The translations under genes and the position numbers were made by a program. Of a stretch of DNA of 64,000 nucleotides, positions 17,018 to 25,412 are shown in pieces. Source of the DNA: Peribacillus sp044761985 (GTDB taxonomy: Bacteria > Bacillota > Bacilli > Bacillales > DSM-1321); the NCBI RefSeq assembly GCF_044761985.1, contig NZ_JBIWDK010000002.1, positions 62,001-126,000 on the forward strand, read 5' to 3'. The notes under the pieces were generated by a model. That model saw only the letters and a list, made by a program, of their open reading frames with translations, ran no database searches and was not told the origin of the DNA. Numbering within the stretch: the first letter of the stretch is position 1; the number at the start of each line of letters is the position of its first letter.

Positions 17018-17901
17018 CAATTCGAATACTGGATTGTAATTCCCCTCTGTTTAACGATATACTCCATGGCTTGGGCGAATGATAAGAATGATTTAACCTG
17101 GTGGGAGAAATCAAGCTTGATAATTTGCCTGACTACGGCCGGTGTAAACCCGACAAACATCGTTTCTGTACCCATCAATGCTAACGCGCCAACCAACTGG
17201 TCGAGCAGGGAAAACATGTTATCATCCTGCGTATAAGTGATGCCGGAGAAATCCAAAATCATTACTTCAGCATGGGAATCGTTACACTTTTGCAGGACCG
17301 TCGACTGCAAGGATCCCATTCGCCATTCGTCGATACGTCCGATTAACGGTACGAGCAACACATCGCTTAACATGGTTTGGACGATTGGCGTCGCCAACTC
17401 CTCCATGACTTCTTGATTTTCTTTTACTTTCTTTAAAGACTCGTTTGCCGATTTGGCAATTTTCTTATAATAGTTCACAAAACTCACACTCATGCAATAG
17501 AGGAACTCGTCCAATACGGCATCAATGATTGAACTAGCTTTCAACAAGACTTCGATAGAATAGTGTCGATTGCTGACTTCCTCTTCAATGAAGCTCCAGA
17601 AAAGGTTACGCGCCAGCTGAATCTCCCCAATGATTTTATCTAACGAAACGCCCATCTCCACAATTCGATTCCCAACTCTCATCCCGATTTCACTCATGCT
17701 TTCCATCGCCTGGGCTTTTCCATGGATCAAGGCATCAGCATGGATTTGAATGATTTGTGCCCGAATCACCTTGCTGGTTTCCAAATCATATGGCGAATCT
17801 TCTTCGAAAAGTTCGAGATGCTGGACCAATATATATTTGAATTTTTCGATTTTTTCTCCAATCAATACCAATTCTTCCTCCAAAACGGCAACAGCCTCCA
17901 T
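17017..17901 (-). CDS. RsbR-type STAS domain protein, atypical
   Basis: The 294-residue protein has a helical N-terminal sensor-like region (about 1-160) and a C-terminal STAS domain (about 165-285). The layout resembles RsbRD (YqhA) stressosome proteins, which sequester the kinase RsbT until stress and so control SigB. In classic RsbR proteins two Thr in the STAS domain are phosphorylated (contexts TGVPVVDT and GIxPEIAQT). Here the matching segments read SGITYTQD and GFTPAVVRQI, so both Thr appear replaced. It may be a non-phosphorylatable stressosome member or a separate signalling protein. No RsbS/RsbT genes lie alongside. The ribosome binding site is weak. Confidence 0.75.
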   Translation of the reverse strand: MEAVAVLEEELVLIGEKIEKFKYILVQHLELFEEDSPYDLETSKVIRAQIIQIHADALIHGKAQAMESMSEIGMRVGNRIVEMGVSLDKIIGEIQLARNLFWSFIEEEVSNRHYSIEVLLKASSIIDAVLDEFLYCMSVSFVNYYKKIAKSANESLKKVKENQEVMEELATPIVQTMLSDVLLVPLIGRIDEWRMGSLQSTVLQKCNDSHAEVMILDFSGITYTQDDNMFSLLDQLVGALALMGTETMFVGFTPAVVRQIIKLDFSHQVKSFLSFAQAMEYIVKQRGITIQYSN

Positions 17902-18050
17902 TCAGCTCTTGATTAAATATCAAGCCTTTTTTTAATTTTAGCAAATTTTTATTTAAAAGCGATATAAAAACCTTATATTACCAATAGGATAAAAGAAGTT
18001 TCATTTTATTAAAATAAGGGTATTACGATAACTTGGAGGAGGGATTCCTA

Positions 18051-18200
18051 ATGAAAAAAGAACAACAAGACTTTGAAGCAGAAAATATGAGTGACTTAGT
18101 TGAACTGATCAATAGTAAAAATAATAGCCGGAGAATCTTAGATGTACTTCGTCGTAATAAAAAAGACAAAAAAGAAAATAGAGATGAAAAAGGCAAATGA
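18051..18200 (+). CDS. Small hypothetical protein, 49 aa
   Basis: A 50-codon frame begins at an ATG seven bases after an excellent GGAGGAGGG. The product is hydrophilic, with an acidic first half (EAENMSDLVELINSK) and a very basic, lysine-rich end (KKDKKENRDEKGK), and no hydrophobic segment. A terminator hairpin overlaps the stop codon. The strong ribosome binding site, terminator and isolated position support a real small gene. It is the only plus-strand gene in a minus-strand run, between a STAS protein and a chemoreceptor. Family unknown. Confidence 0.65.
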   Translation: MKKEQQDFEAENMSDLVELINSKNNSRRILDVLRRNKKDKKENRDEKGK

Positions 18201-18233
18201 AGACCCAGACCAAAAAGGTCTGGGTCTTCATTT
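18198..18233. terminator. Bidirectional terminator
   Basis: TGAAGACCCAGACC and GGTCTGGGTCTTCA form a perfect 14-bp stem with an AAAAA loop, placed between the convergent small gene and the chemoreceptor gene. Confidence 0.8.
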
Positions 18234-18243
18234 CCGATGAGGC

Positions 18244-19497
18244 TTAAATTTTGAAAGTATGGATGATGCCATCCATTTCTCCGGCTAATTTCCGCAGGTG
18301 TTCAGCAAAGGCGCTGATTTCTTCTATTGCGGCGGATTGTTCCCCCGTAGCCGTCAAGACATTTAGTGTCGCCGCCTCTGAACCCGCCGCTGCAGTGGAT
18401 ATCATCTCCATCGACTGTACAGCCATCCTCGTTCCCTCTTCCATTTTTTCAATCGTCTCCCCCACTTGCCCCACTTGATCAGAAAGATCGTTTATGGAGT
18501 GGTGAATTTCTATAAATGTATCTCCAGCTCCGGTCATCACGTTGATTCCTTCGCTTACCTCGCGATTGACAGACCCCATTTGCTCGGCCACCTGCTTTGT
18601 TTCTTTTTGGATATGGTTGATGATTTCACTGATTTGCTGAGTTGCATGGCTTGATTGCTCTGCAAGGTTCCTCACTTCATTGGCCACCACGGCAAACCCT
18701 TTTCCTTGATCACCAGCCCGTGCCGCCTCTATGGAAGCATTCAAGGCCAATAGATTCGTCTGAGCAGCTATCCCTGTAATCACTTCAACTATTTTCCCTA
18801 TCTCGACGGAACGTTCCCCCAATCCATTGACGACCCTTGCCAATTCATTCACATTCGAATAAATGGACTCCATTTGTTGGCCCGCCTGTTCGATTGAGTT
18901 TTTTCCCGCATTCGCTTTCTCCAAGGACTTATGGATGGAGCCAGATACCTTCTCCGCCCCGATTGTTACCCTTGAAAGGCTGGATGACATCTGATAAATC
19001 ACCTCAGTAGTCTCGTTCACTCCCTTTGCCTGATTTCTGGCTCCTTGTGCGACATCTTCTATCGAGCAGGAGATTTCTTCCGTCGCGCTGCTTGTCTGAT
19101 GCGCTCCTTCCGCCAATTCATTGGAATAAGCGTTCATATTCTTCGATGCATCCTGAACCTTTTTCAATACGTCGCTCCAAGATTCCACAGTGTGATTGAT
19201 ATGAAGTGCAATCGTTTTCAAAAAACCTAACTGATCTTCACTTATCCTTTGTTTAAGGTCACCGTCCGCAATTTTCTCTAGATAACGATTAATCAATCCA
19301 ATCGGACGAATGAACCTTCGATGGTTGATCACGGAGGAAATAATTCCGACAACCACACCGCAAATTGTAATGAAGACCAGATTCCATAGCATGGGCATTC
19401 CCGAAATACCATTTGCGAGACAAACGAACAGCCCAATCATGAAGGTACCTGGTACCACAACCAAGCTCGTCCGAATGATATATTGAATTAGTCTCAT
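18244..19497 (-). CDS. Methyl-accepting chemotaxis protein without an outer sensor domain
   Basis: The 417-residue protein has two close membrane segments (about 8-29 and 38-60) with only about eight residues between them. A HAMP-like linker and a long coiled-coil signalling domain follow. The hairpin tip near 240-280 contains GIAAQTNLLALNASIEAARA and the following GFAVVANEVRNLAEQS, which contact CheA and CheW. With no extracellular domain it probably senses a cytoplasmic, membrane or energy-related signal, or a partner protein. GGAGTGG precedes the ATG. It is monocistronic. Confidence 0.9.
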   Translation of the reverse strand: MRLIQYIIRTSLVVVPGTFMIGLFVCLANGISGMPMLWNLVFITICGVVVGIISSVINHRRFIRPIGLINRYLEKIADGDLKQRISEDQLGFLKTIALHINHTVESWSDVLKKVQDASKNMNAYSNELAEGAHQTSSATEEISCSIEDVAQGARNQAKGVNETTEVIYQMSSSLSRVTIGAEKVSGSIHKSLEKANAGKNSIEQAGQQMESIYSNVNELARVVNGLGERSVEIGKIVEVITGIAAQTNLLALNASIEAARAGDQGKGFAVVANEVRNLAEQSSHATQQISEIINHIQKETKQVAEQMGSVNREVSEGINVMTGAGDTFIEIHHSINDLSDQVGQVGETIEKMEEGTRMAVQSMEMISTAAAGSEAATLNVLTATGEQSAAIEEISAFAEHLRKLAGEMDGIIHTFKI

Positions 19498-19609
19498 TAG
19501 TATCCACTCCTATGATTTTAAATTTTTTAAAATGTTCACAGAATTATCATACTATTTTCCTATTATAATTTCCACATTTATCCTTAAATAGTACTTATCT
19601 ATCACAAAT

Positions 19610-19648
19610 AAAAAAAGCCGATTTTGTTTAGCAAGGACAAAATCAGCT
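19610..19648 (-). terminator. Rho-independent terminator
   Basis: On the minus strand GCTGATTTTGT pairs with ACAAAATCGGC around a 9-base loop, then TTTTTTT. It ends the 109-residue gene. Confidence 0.85.
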
Positions 19649-19682
19649 TTCTATTCTACTATTCACTTATTTAAGAACGGCG

Positions 19683-20012
19683 CTATCTTTTCCTTTGGAT
19701 AGTCTTGACTTCATCACCGTCCGAAGAGATATAGACCGTTTCATCTACTTTATAGGATAAATACCGGTCACAATCTATTTCCAATATCTTTCCGTTATCG
19801 AATTTCATTGCGCAATTCGAACCCTCTTCTGTTTTGCTCACGTTAATGACTTCATTCGTCTTAAAGCCAATCGCCTTGCCATCGGAAAAATGAGGGTAGT
19901 ACTTCTCGACGATCACCACTTTGTCCAACCGGCCTGGACCTGTTAAATATACAACCAATAATATGATTAAAACGGCTATTAAACCACCTAGGATTACTGT
20001 TTTTCGTTTCAC
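19683..20012 (-). CDS. Hypothetical membrane-anchored protein, 109 aa
   Basis: The protein starts with a basic MKRKT and one membrane helix (about 5-25), followed by a small outer domain with two Cys (SNCAMKF and LEIDCDRY) that could pair. The family is not recognised. GTG is the start codon, with AAGGGG eleven bases upstream. Topology suggests the soluble part is outside the membrane. It is monocistronic with a strong terminator. Confidence 0.65.
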   Translation of the reverse strand: MKRKTVILGGLIAVLIILLVVYLTGPGRLDKVVIVEKYYPHFSDGKAIGFKTNEVINVSKTEEGSNCAMKFDNGKILEIDCDRYLSYKVDETVYISSDGDEVKTIQRKR

Positions 20013-20122
20013 TCTATCTATTACCCCTTCTTTTTATCAATCTATTACTTACTATCCTTTTTCAATAGATTATATTCAGAAACCTAGTAAATATGATAGA
20101 AAAGAGACTTTGTTTTCCTCTT

Positions 20123-21307
20123 TTATTTTACCTTTTTCACCATCCATATACAAATGGCCGCCAAAATGATCAAGATGGATACAACGGAAATGACTCCTCC
20201 CCAGCCGAACCGGATTAAGAATATACCGCCCGTGGCCCCCACTATACTGGATCCTCCATAATAGAAGAAAAGGTACAGAGCCGAGGCTTGGGCCTTCTCG
20301 TTTTTATCCGCCAACCTTCCGACCCAACCACTCGCAATCGAATGGGCCCCAAAAAAACCAAAGGTGAAAAGAGCCAATCCCAATATTTTCATCGATAGAG
20401 GAACTGCCAAGGTCAGGAGGGCCCCTGTTAGCATGATCAGTATCCCGGTTAGTAACACGCGTCCCCGGCTATAGCGGTCAGCGAGCTTCCCCATCCAAGT
20501 CGAGCTGAAGGTCCCGACGAGATAGATAAGGAAAATGAAACCGATCAGTGTTTGTGATAATTGATAAGGCGGTTCCATCAAGGGAATCCCCACGAAGTTA
20601 TAAACGGTGACAAAGGAACCCATTAATAAGAAAGCCATGCCAAATAGCCATAATAATTGTGGATTCTTCATGTTATGTCGTAAGGATTCTATCATTCTCT
20701 TCACAGACATGTTCGTGTGCGTGACATGCTGAGAGGAAGGCAGCATCCACCAAAAGAACAAGCTGATAAGTAAGCTTAAAACGCCAAGACTTCCAATCGC
20801 TACATTCCATGAGTAGTGATCCGTCAACACCCCGACAATCAATCTCCCTGCCAGCCCTCCAATAGACGACCCACTAACGTAGATGCCCATCACATACCCC
20901 AGGCTTTTCGGATGGAACTCTTCATTGATATAAGCCATGGCGATTGCCGGGAACCCTGCAAGGACTGCCCCTTGAACCGCCCGGATAGCAATCAACAGGT
21001 AGATGTCATTCTGGACGAAACTGACACTGATCGACAGCAAAGCAGACATGGTCAGGGCTACACCCATTATCTTCTTTCGATCAATGCTTTCCGAAAAAAA
21101 AGAAACCAGCAATAGGCATATGGAGAGCGTCCCGGTTGCAAAAGACAACGTAAGACTTGCCATTGGTGGAGAAACCCCAAACTGCTTCGCAAAAACCGGT
21201 ATGACCGGTTGCGTACTATATAGATCTGCAAATGTTACAAAGCTTCCAAGAAATAAAGCCAAAATCGTTTTCCGAAATGATTTACCCGCAGGTTCAATAT
21301 AATTCAA
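20123..21307 (-). CDS. MFS transporter (YnfM-like)
   Basis: The 394-residue protein has twelve predicted membrane segments. It carries the MFS loop SFFSESIDRKKIMG between helices 2 and 3, and GKLADRYSRGRVL in the second half. FADLYSTQPVIPVFAKQFGV and IRAVQGAVLAGFPAIAMAYI resemble the YnfM/AraJ exporter branch. The substrate is unknown; efflux of sugars or drugs is usual for relatives. The frame opens with TTG at 21307 after AAAGG, and no better start is seen. It is monocistronic. Confidence 0.82.
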   Translation of the reverse strand: MNYIEPAGKSFRKTILALFLGSFVTFADLYSTQPVIPVFAKQFGVSPPMASLTLSFATGTLSICLLLVSFFSESIDRKKIMGVALTMSALLSISVSFVQNDIYLLIAIRAVQGAVLAGFPAIAMAYINEEFHPKSLGYVMGIYVSGSSIGGLAGRLIVGVLTDHYSWNVAIGSLGVLSLLISLFFWWMLPSSQHVTHTNMSVKRMIESLRHNMKNPQLLWLFGMAFLLMGSFVTVYNFVGIPLMEPPYQLSQTLIGFIFLIYLVGTFSSTWMGKLADRYSRGRVLLTGILIMLTGALLTLAVPLSMKILGLALFTFGFFGAHSIASGWVGRLADKNEKAQASALYLFFYYGGSSIVGATGGIFLIRFGWGGVISVVSILIILAAICIWMVKKVK

Positions 21308-21408
21308 TTCTGCTCAGACCTTTCAATTCCTTATTTCTTATGTTAATACGTCTGAACTCAATTGTCTATTTTACGAATAAGGAGCAGGCCCATTGGATTG
21401 CCAGGCAT

Positions 21409-21439
21409 AAAAAAGTCCCTTCACAGATAGCGTGAAGGG
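21409..21439 (-). terminator. Rho-independent terminator
   Basis: On the minus strand CCCTTCAC pairs with GTGAAGGG around a 7-base loop, followed by ACTTTTTT. It ends the SteT-like gene. Confidence 0.85.
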
Positions 21440-21450
21440 ATGGAAAATCG

Positions 21451-22770
21451 TTAATGAACTTGTCTATCCTTCCGCTCACTCTTGACCATCAGCCAATATA
21501 CAGGTAAGCCGATTATCAAAATAATTATGGAGTAGAGGGCATCCATCGGTGTATCGATTAATGTGCTAAGCACTATGTATACCGCACCGATAATTGCCAG
21601 GATAGGGATGAACGGATAAAGCGGCACTTTATACGTTTTTGCATCCGGATCTTTTTTACGTAGAATGAAGACTGCAAAGAAGGCTAGCCCATAAAAAGAA
21701 AAGACAGAGAATATCGCCATATTCGATAGCTTATCCGGATCTGTCACAATCATCATGATGATCGCAATGACCACTTGTAGAATCGTGGCATTGACAGGTG
21801 TCCTGAATCTAGGTGATATCTTCCTTATCTGTTTATGACCAGGAACCATCTTATCCTCAGCCATCGCAAGTGTAATCCTTGGGAAGGTTAGAAGCTTGCC
21901 GTTCAGGCAACCGAAGATTGAAATCAAGATTCCGATTGCAATTAATTTTCCGCCTAGCTCGCCAAAAAGAACGGTGGCTGCAACATTAGCGGAATTCGTT
22001 CCATTCGCAATGATTCCATCAGGGCCCAGAACGTGTAGCATGGCCAGGTTTACAGCTAAATAGGCTACCATGACCACGACTATCCCCGTGATGATGGCCC
22101 GAGGTAATGTCTTCTGTGGATTCTTCATCTCACCAGCCATAAAGCCGACATTGATCCAGCCATCATACGCCCAAAGTGTTGCAAGAATGGCCCCTGCCAT
22201 ACTCACCTTCACCGTCGTTTCAACATCCATGTTGAAAACGGGCATCTCACCTTGAGCCATGCCGAACACAGCTATGAAGACGATTGGAATCAATTTGGCA
22301 ACCGTTGAAACGGTTTGGATCAACCCGCCATATTTCGTCCCCAACAAGTTCATGGCCGTCAAAAAGACAATCGTGATTATTCCAATACCCATTGTATAAT
22401 CCATGGATATATTAAATAAACCGGCCACCAACGCACCAAAGTATAAACAAAGTGCGCCCATTACTGCAGGTCCATAAACTAGCGTTTGAACCCAACCGCA
22501 AAGAAAGCCCCACAACTTTCCATACACTTCTTCTAAATACGCATATAAACCGCCCGTTTTAGGAATTCGTGTACTCACTTCGGCGATTGTCAATCCACTT
22601 GCCAGCGTAATCAAGCCACCAATCAGCCAAGCCAATAAGGACATCGTTGAATTACCACTTAACTCAAGTACCACTCCCGGCTTCATGAAAATACCAGAGC
22701 CTATGACTGTACCCACTACTATAGATGTTCCAACCCAAAAGCCAATCGTTTTTTTCAATTGATCATTCAC
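21451..22770 (-). CDS. steT: LAT-type amino-acid antiporter, SteT-like
   Basis: The protein is 439 residues with twelve membrane segments. The APC glycine motif GTVIGSGIFMKPGVVLE in helix 1, IPKTGGLYAYL, and WAYDGWINVGFMAGEMKNP are the L-type (LAT) exchanger pattern seen in B. subtilis SteT, a serine/threonine exchanger of nearly the same length. GGAAGGAGG lies seven bases before a GTG at 22770, so I start there and not at 22794. An extended -10 lies about 47 bases upstream. The exact substrate is inferred from family only. Confidence 0.82.
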   Translation of the reverse strand: MNDQLKKTIGFWVGTSIVVGTVIGSGIFMKPGVVLELSGNSTMSLLAWLIGGLITLASGLTIAEVSTRIPKTGGLYAYLEEVYGKLWGFLCGWVQTLVYGPAVMGALCLYFGALVAGLFNISMDYTMGIGIITIVFLTAMNLLGTKYGGLIQTVSTVAKLIPIVFIAVFGMAQGEMPVFNMDVETTVKVSMAGAILATLWAYDGWINVGFMAGEMKNPQKTLPRAIITGIVVVMVAYLAVNLAMLHVLGPDGIIANGTNSANVAATVLFGELGGKLIAIGILISIFGCLNGKLLTFPRITLAMAEDKMVPGHKQIRKISPRFRTPVNATILQVVIAIIMMIVTDPDKLSNMAIFSVFSFYGLAFFAVFILRKKDPDAKTYKVPLYPFIPILAIIGAVYIVLSTLIDTPMDALYSIIILIIGLPVYWLMVKSERKDRQVH

Positions 22771-22816
22771 ATAATGTCCTCCTTCCGTGTACACACCTTC
22801 TATTTTCTCAGAAAAA

Positions 22817-22825
22817 TTATACCAC
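22817..22825 (-). promoter_or_regulatory. Extended -10 promoter element for the SteT-like gene
   Basis: On the minus strand TGGTATAAT is a perfect extended -10 (TGNTATAAT), about 47 bases before the GTG start. The -35 is weak, which extended -10 promoters tolerate. Confidence 0.55.
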
Positions 22826-23190
22826 GAAAAATATACAAGAATAGTTTATCGAATAATCTAAATAATCAATCTGATGTTACAGGCCTTGTTATCTCTATAT
22901 TGTATCCGTTTTCATAATTATTTTAATTTTTCTTCATTTTCACTAAATTACGAATTATTTTTTTATAAATTCAAGTTTTCATACTTTAAAATGACTTAAG
23001 ACGAATGATTTAGTTAATTATACATATAATATTTCGTATAATTCCATTCTATCTTCAGTTATTTCATTTATGGTTTCGATATCGATGGAATGATGCATAC
23101 AAGGTCCTCAGATTCATATCTTTATCCTTATATAGAGATTTAATCCAATATGAATATAACATTAACATTCTTTTGTGCTCGCTAAGCCAC
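22826..23190. other. AT-rich intergenic region
   Basis: No gene, riboswitch or repeat could be supported in this AT-rich stretch between the steT-like promoter and the uppP terminator. No T-box or amino-acid riboswitch motif was seen. Confidence 0.5.
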
Positions 23191-23191
23191 G

Positions 23192-23234
23192 AAAAAAGGC
23201 AGAAATGTTGATGTCGCAACATTTCTGCCTTTTT
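23192..23234. terminator. Bidirectional terminator
   Basis: GGCAGAAATGTTG and CAACATTTCTGCC form a perfect 13-bp stem with a 6-base loop and T runs on both strands. It ends uppP on the minus strand. Confidence 0.88.
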
Positions 23235-23260
23235 CTTTTCATTTTGTTAAACCCTGCTTC

Positions 23261-24088
23261 TTACCAAACAATAAATAACAGGATAATGGCTAAGACCATA
23301 CGATAAATAGCAAATGGCGTCAACTTCACTTTATTAATCAATAATAGGAAGAAACGTATGCAGAATAACGCAAATATGAAGGCACTGATAAACCCTGCGA
23401 TAAAGAATGGTAACACGTCAGGCGTAAAGTACTCCCAGTATTTTACGATTTTCAGCAAACTGGCTCCTGCCATGATAGGCACAGCCATGATAAACGTGAA
23501 ATCGGAAGCTGCACGGTAACTCATCCCCAGCAGTACGCCGCCTGATATGGTGGAACCCGAACGGGAGAAGCCTGGCCAAAGGGCTAGACATTGTATCAAC
23601 CCGACACCTAAGGCTTGTTTATAAGTAATTTGATCAACCGTTTCGGCTGTCAATTTCGGTCGGAACCTATCCGCTGCAATCATCAGCAAAGCACCGAGGA
23701 ATAATCCGACGATTACCGTCTTTACAGTGAATAAATGGTCATCAATATAATCTTCGAACAATAAACCTAATACGGCCGCAGGCAGCAACCCTACGATGAT
23801 TTGAAGCAAATTCAACTTTTTCCCTGCCACGGCAGAGGGGTTCTTCATCTTTCGTAATCCGAGCAAGTCCATGAACCGCCCCCAAAAGAGCACAACAACA
23901 GCCAGTATCGATCCCAGCTGAATGACGACCTTGAATGCATTCGCTACTTCACTACCAAATATTTCGGTAGATTTCAGCCATAGATCATCCACTATGATCA
24001 TATGCCCCGTAGAAGATACTGGTGCAAACTCCGTCAGGCCTTCCACAAGGCCAAGGATAACGGCCACAAAAATTTCCCATATATTCAT
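23261..24088 (-). CDS. uppP: Undecaprenyl-diphosphate phosphatase
   Basis: This 275-residue membrane enzyme removes one phosphate from undecaprenyl diphosphate, recycling the lipid carrier of wall synthesis; extra copies give bacitracin resistance. The family motifs are present: GLVEGLTEFAPVSSTGHM near the start and LWPGFSRSGSTISGG in the second half, with about seven membrane helices. GAGGTGAAAACA precedes the ATG at 24088; the longer upstream frame overlaps the divergent GDPD gene and is unlikely. It is monocistronic. Confidence 0.95.
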   Translation of the reverse strand: MNIWEIFVAVILGLVEGLTEFAPVSSTGHMIIVDDLWLKSTEIFGSEVANAFKVVIQLGSILAVVVLFWGRFMDLLGLRKMKNPSAVAGKKLNLLQIIVGLLPAAVLGLLFEDYIDDHLFTVKTVIVGLFLGALLMIAADRFRPKLTAETVDQITYKQALGVGLIQCLALWPGFSRSGSTISGGVLLGMSYRAASDFTFIMAVPIMAGASLLKIVKYWEYFTPDVLPFFIAGFISAFIFALFCIRFFLLLINKVKLTPFAIYRMVLAIILLFIVW

Positions 24089-24243
24089 TGTTTTCACCTC
24101 ATTATTTCTCCGCTTATAAATGGAAATACCATTGTATTTTACTCGTTGTTTAAAATATTGTCTATTAATCATTGCTGAAAGAAAGAAGAGATACATGTAT
24201 CATAGATTCAAGGTTCTTTTTTTCAGAAAAAGGAGTGATGCAT

Positions 24244-24984
24244 GTGAAAAACACCCAAATCTATGCCCACCGTGGATCCAAAGGAACGCATCCTGAAAAT
24301 ACGCTGATTGCATTCAAAGAAGCCCTACGAGTCGGGGCGGATGGCATCGAGTTCGATGTCCACCTCAGTTCGGATGGGGAATTGGTAATCATCCATGATG
24401 AAACACTTGACCGGACGACCACTCTTTCCGGGTATGTAAAGGATTTCTCCGCAGAAGAGTTAAAATCAGCGGATGCGGGAAGCAAATTTTCCGAGGAATT
24501 CCATGGTGAGAAGATTCCATTCTTAGGTGAAATTTTCGAATGGGCGAAGGAACATACATTGTGGATGAATATTGAGCTTAAAACAGATAAGCTCCCTTAC
24601 GAAGGCATCGAAAAAAAAGTTGTGGGTTTAATCCGGCAGCATCACATGGAAAATCGAGTGATTCTTTCTTCTTTCAATCATCAATCGATTGAAAACGTAA
24701 AGACGCTGGCCCCGGAATTGGAGCGGGCTTTATTATTCGAGGGATTGCCAGCAAACATCGAGGAAATTTTAGCCGAGAAAAAAGAAGCTGGCTTTCATCC
24801 TGACAAAAATAGCCTGACCCCATCCATTCATGCCACTGCGAAGAAACTTGGATACAAAGTCCGCCCTTGGGTGGCCAATAAACCAGAAGATATCGAGCGG
24901 CTAGTCAAATGGGGAGTCGATGTCATCATGACCGATTTTCCTGAGAAAGCCATCACGACTCTGAAAGGCATGTCAGCTAAATAA
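24244..24984 (+). CDS. Glycerophosphodiester phosphodiesterase
   Basis: This cytosolic GDPD-family enzyme has about 246 residues and hydrolyses glycerophosphodiesters to glycerol-3-phosphate and an alcohol. Motifs: AHRGSKGTHPENT near the start (His and Arg of the active site), EFDVHLSSDGELVIIHD (metal-binding Glu and Asp, catalytic His) and WMNIELKTD. No signal peptide, so it acts inside the cell, unlike GlpQ. The GTG at 24244 is eight bases after AGGAG and is preferred; an ATG at 24238 lies too close to the site. It is divergent from uppP and monocistronic. Confidence 0.9.
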   Translation: MKNTQIYAHRGSKGTHPENTLIAFKEALRVGADGIEFDVHLSSDGELVIIHDETLDRTTTLSGYVKDFSAEELKSADAGSKFSEEFHGEKIPFLGEIFEWAKEHTLWMNIELKTDKLPYEGIEKKVVGLIRQHHMENRVILSSFNHQSIENVKTLAPELERALLFEGLPANIEEILAEKKEAGFHPDKNSLTPSIHATAKKLGYKVRPWVANKPEDIERLVKWGVDVIMTDFPEKAITTLKGMSAK

Positions 24985-24989
24985 AATGT

Positions 24990-25021
24990 GAAAGAGAAGG
25001 GGAACATTCCCCTCCTCTTTC
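24990..25021. terminator. Hairpin between convergent genes
   Basis: GAAAGAG plus AAGGGGAA pairs with the C-rich CCCCTCCTCTTTC arm around CATT. It lies between the convergent GDPD and SASP genes. T runs are short, so strength is uncertain. Confidence 0.55.
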
Positions 25022-25041
25022 AATCCATGTTTATTCAGTTA

Positions 25042-25245
25042 TTAACGAGTCGATCCGCCTAATTGTTGTTCAGCCATTTGCACTAAACGTTTTGTAATTT
25101 CTCCACCAACTGATCCATTAGCACGTGATGTTGTGTCTGCACCAAGGTTTACACCGAATTCAGAAGCAATTTCATACTTCATTTGCTCTAGAGCTTGTTC
25201 TGCACCAGCTACTACTAGTTGATTGCTGCTATTGTTGTTTGCCAT
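25042..25245 (-). CDS. Alpha/beta-type small acid-soluble spore protein
   Basis: The 67-residue protein is a classic alpha/beta SASP. It shows LVVAGAEQALEQMKYEIASE, containing the Glu-Ile-Ala germination protease cleavage site, then the conserved FGVNLGADTTSRANGSVGGE and ITKRLV. These proteins coat spore DNA, protect it from UV and heat, and are degraded at germination. AAGGAGGTGAGAAACAC is a near-ideal ribosome binding site. Forespore SigG control is expected; a CATAATT upstream on the minus strand is only a weak match to a SigG -10. Confidence 0.97.
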   Translation of the reverse strand: MANNNSSNQLVVAGAEQALEQMKYEIASEFGVNLGADTTSRANGSVGGEITKRLVQMAEQQLGGSTR

Positions 25246-25352
25246 GTGTTTCTCACCTCCTTATATATATTTATTTACATCTCCCCCTCCAATTATGTTT
25301 TCCAATTTATTGAATAATCGTAACTTTAGGAAGATAACTTCTTCGCTCGCTA

Positions 25353-25381
25353 TCATGAATTTCTTCCTATGCTCATAAACT
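25353..25381 (+). promoter_or_regulatory. Candidate SigE promoter
   Basis: TCATGAA (25353-25359) and CATAAACT (25374-25381) are 14 bases apart, approximating the SigE consensus TCATATT and CATACANT. It lies 31 bases before the spore-lytic enzyme gene, whose B. subtilis relative yaaH is SigE-dependent. Confidence 0.4.
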
Positions 25382-25412
25382 GTTAGGAAACTTTCAGTAA
25401 GGGGGAAAAGAC

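Noticed and set aside
22771..23190. T-box or amino-acid riboswitch upstream of the SteT-like transporter
   Set aside because: No T-box sequence or structured leader was seen, and the extended -10 lies only about 47 bases before the start.
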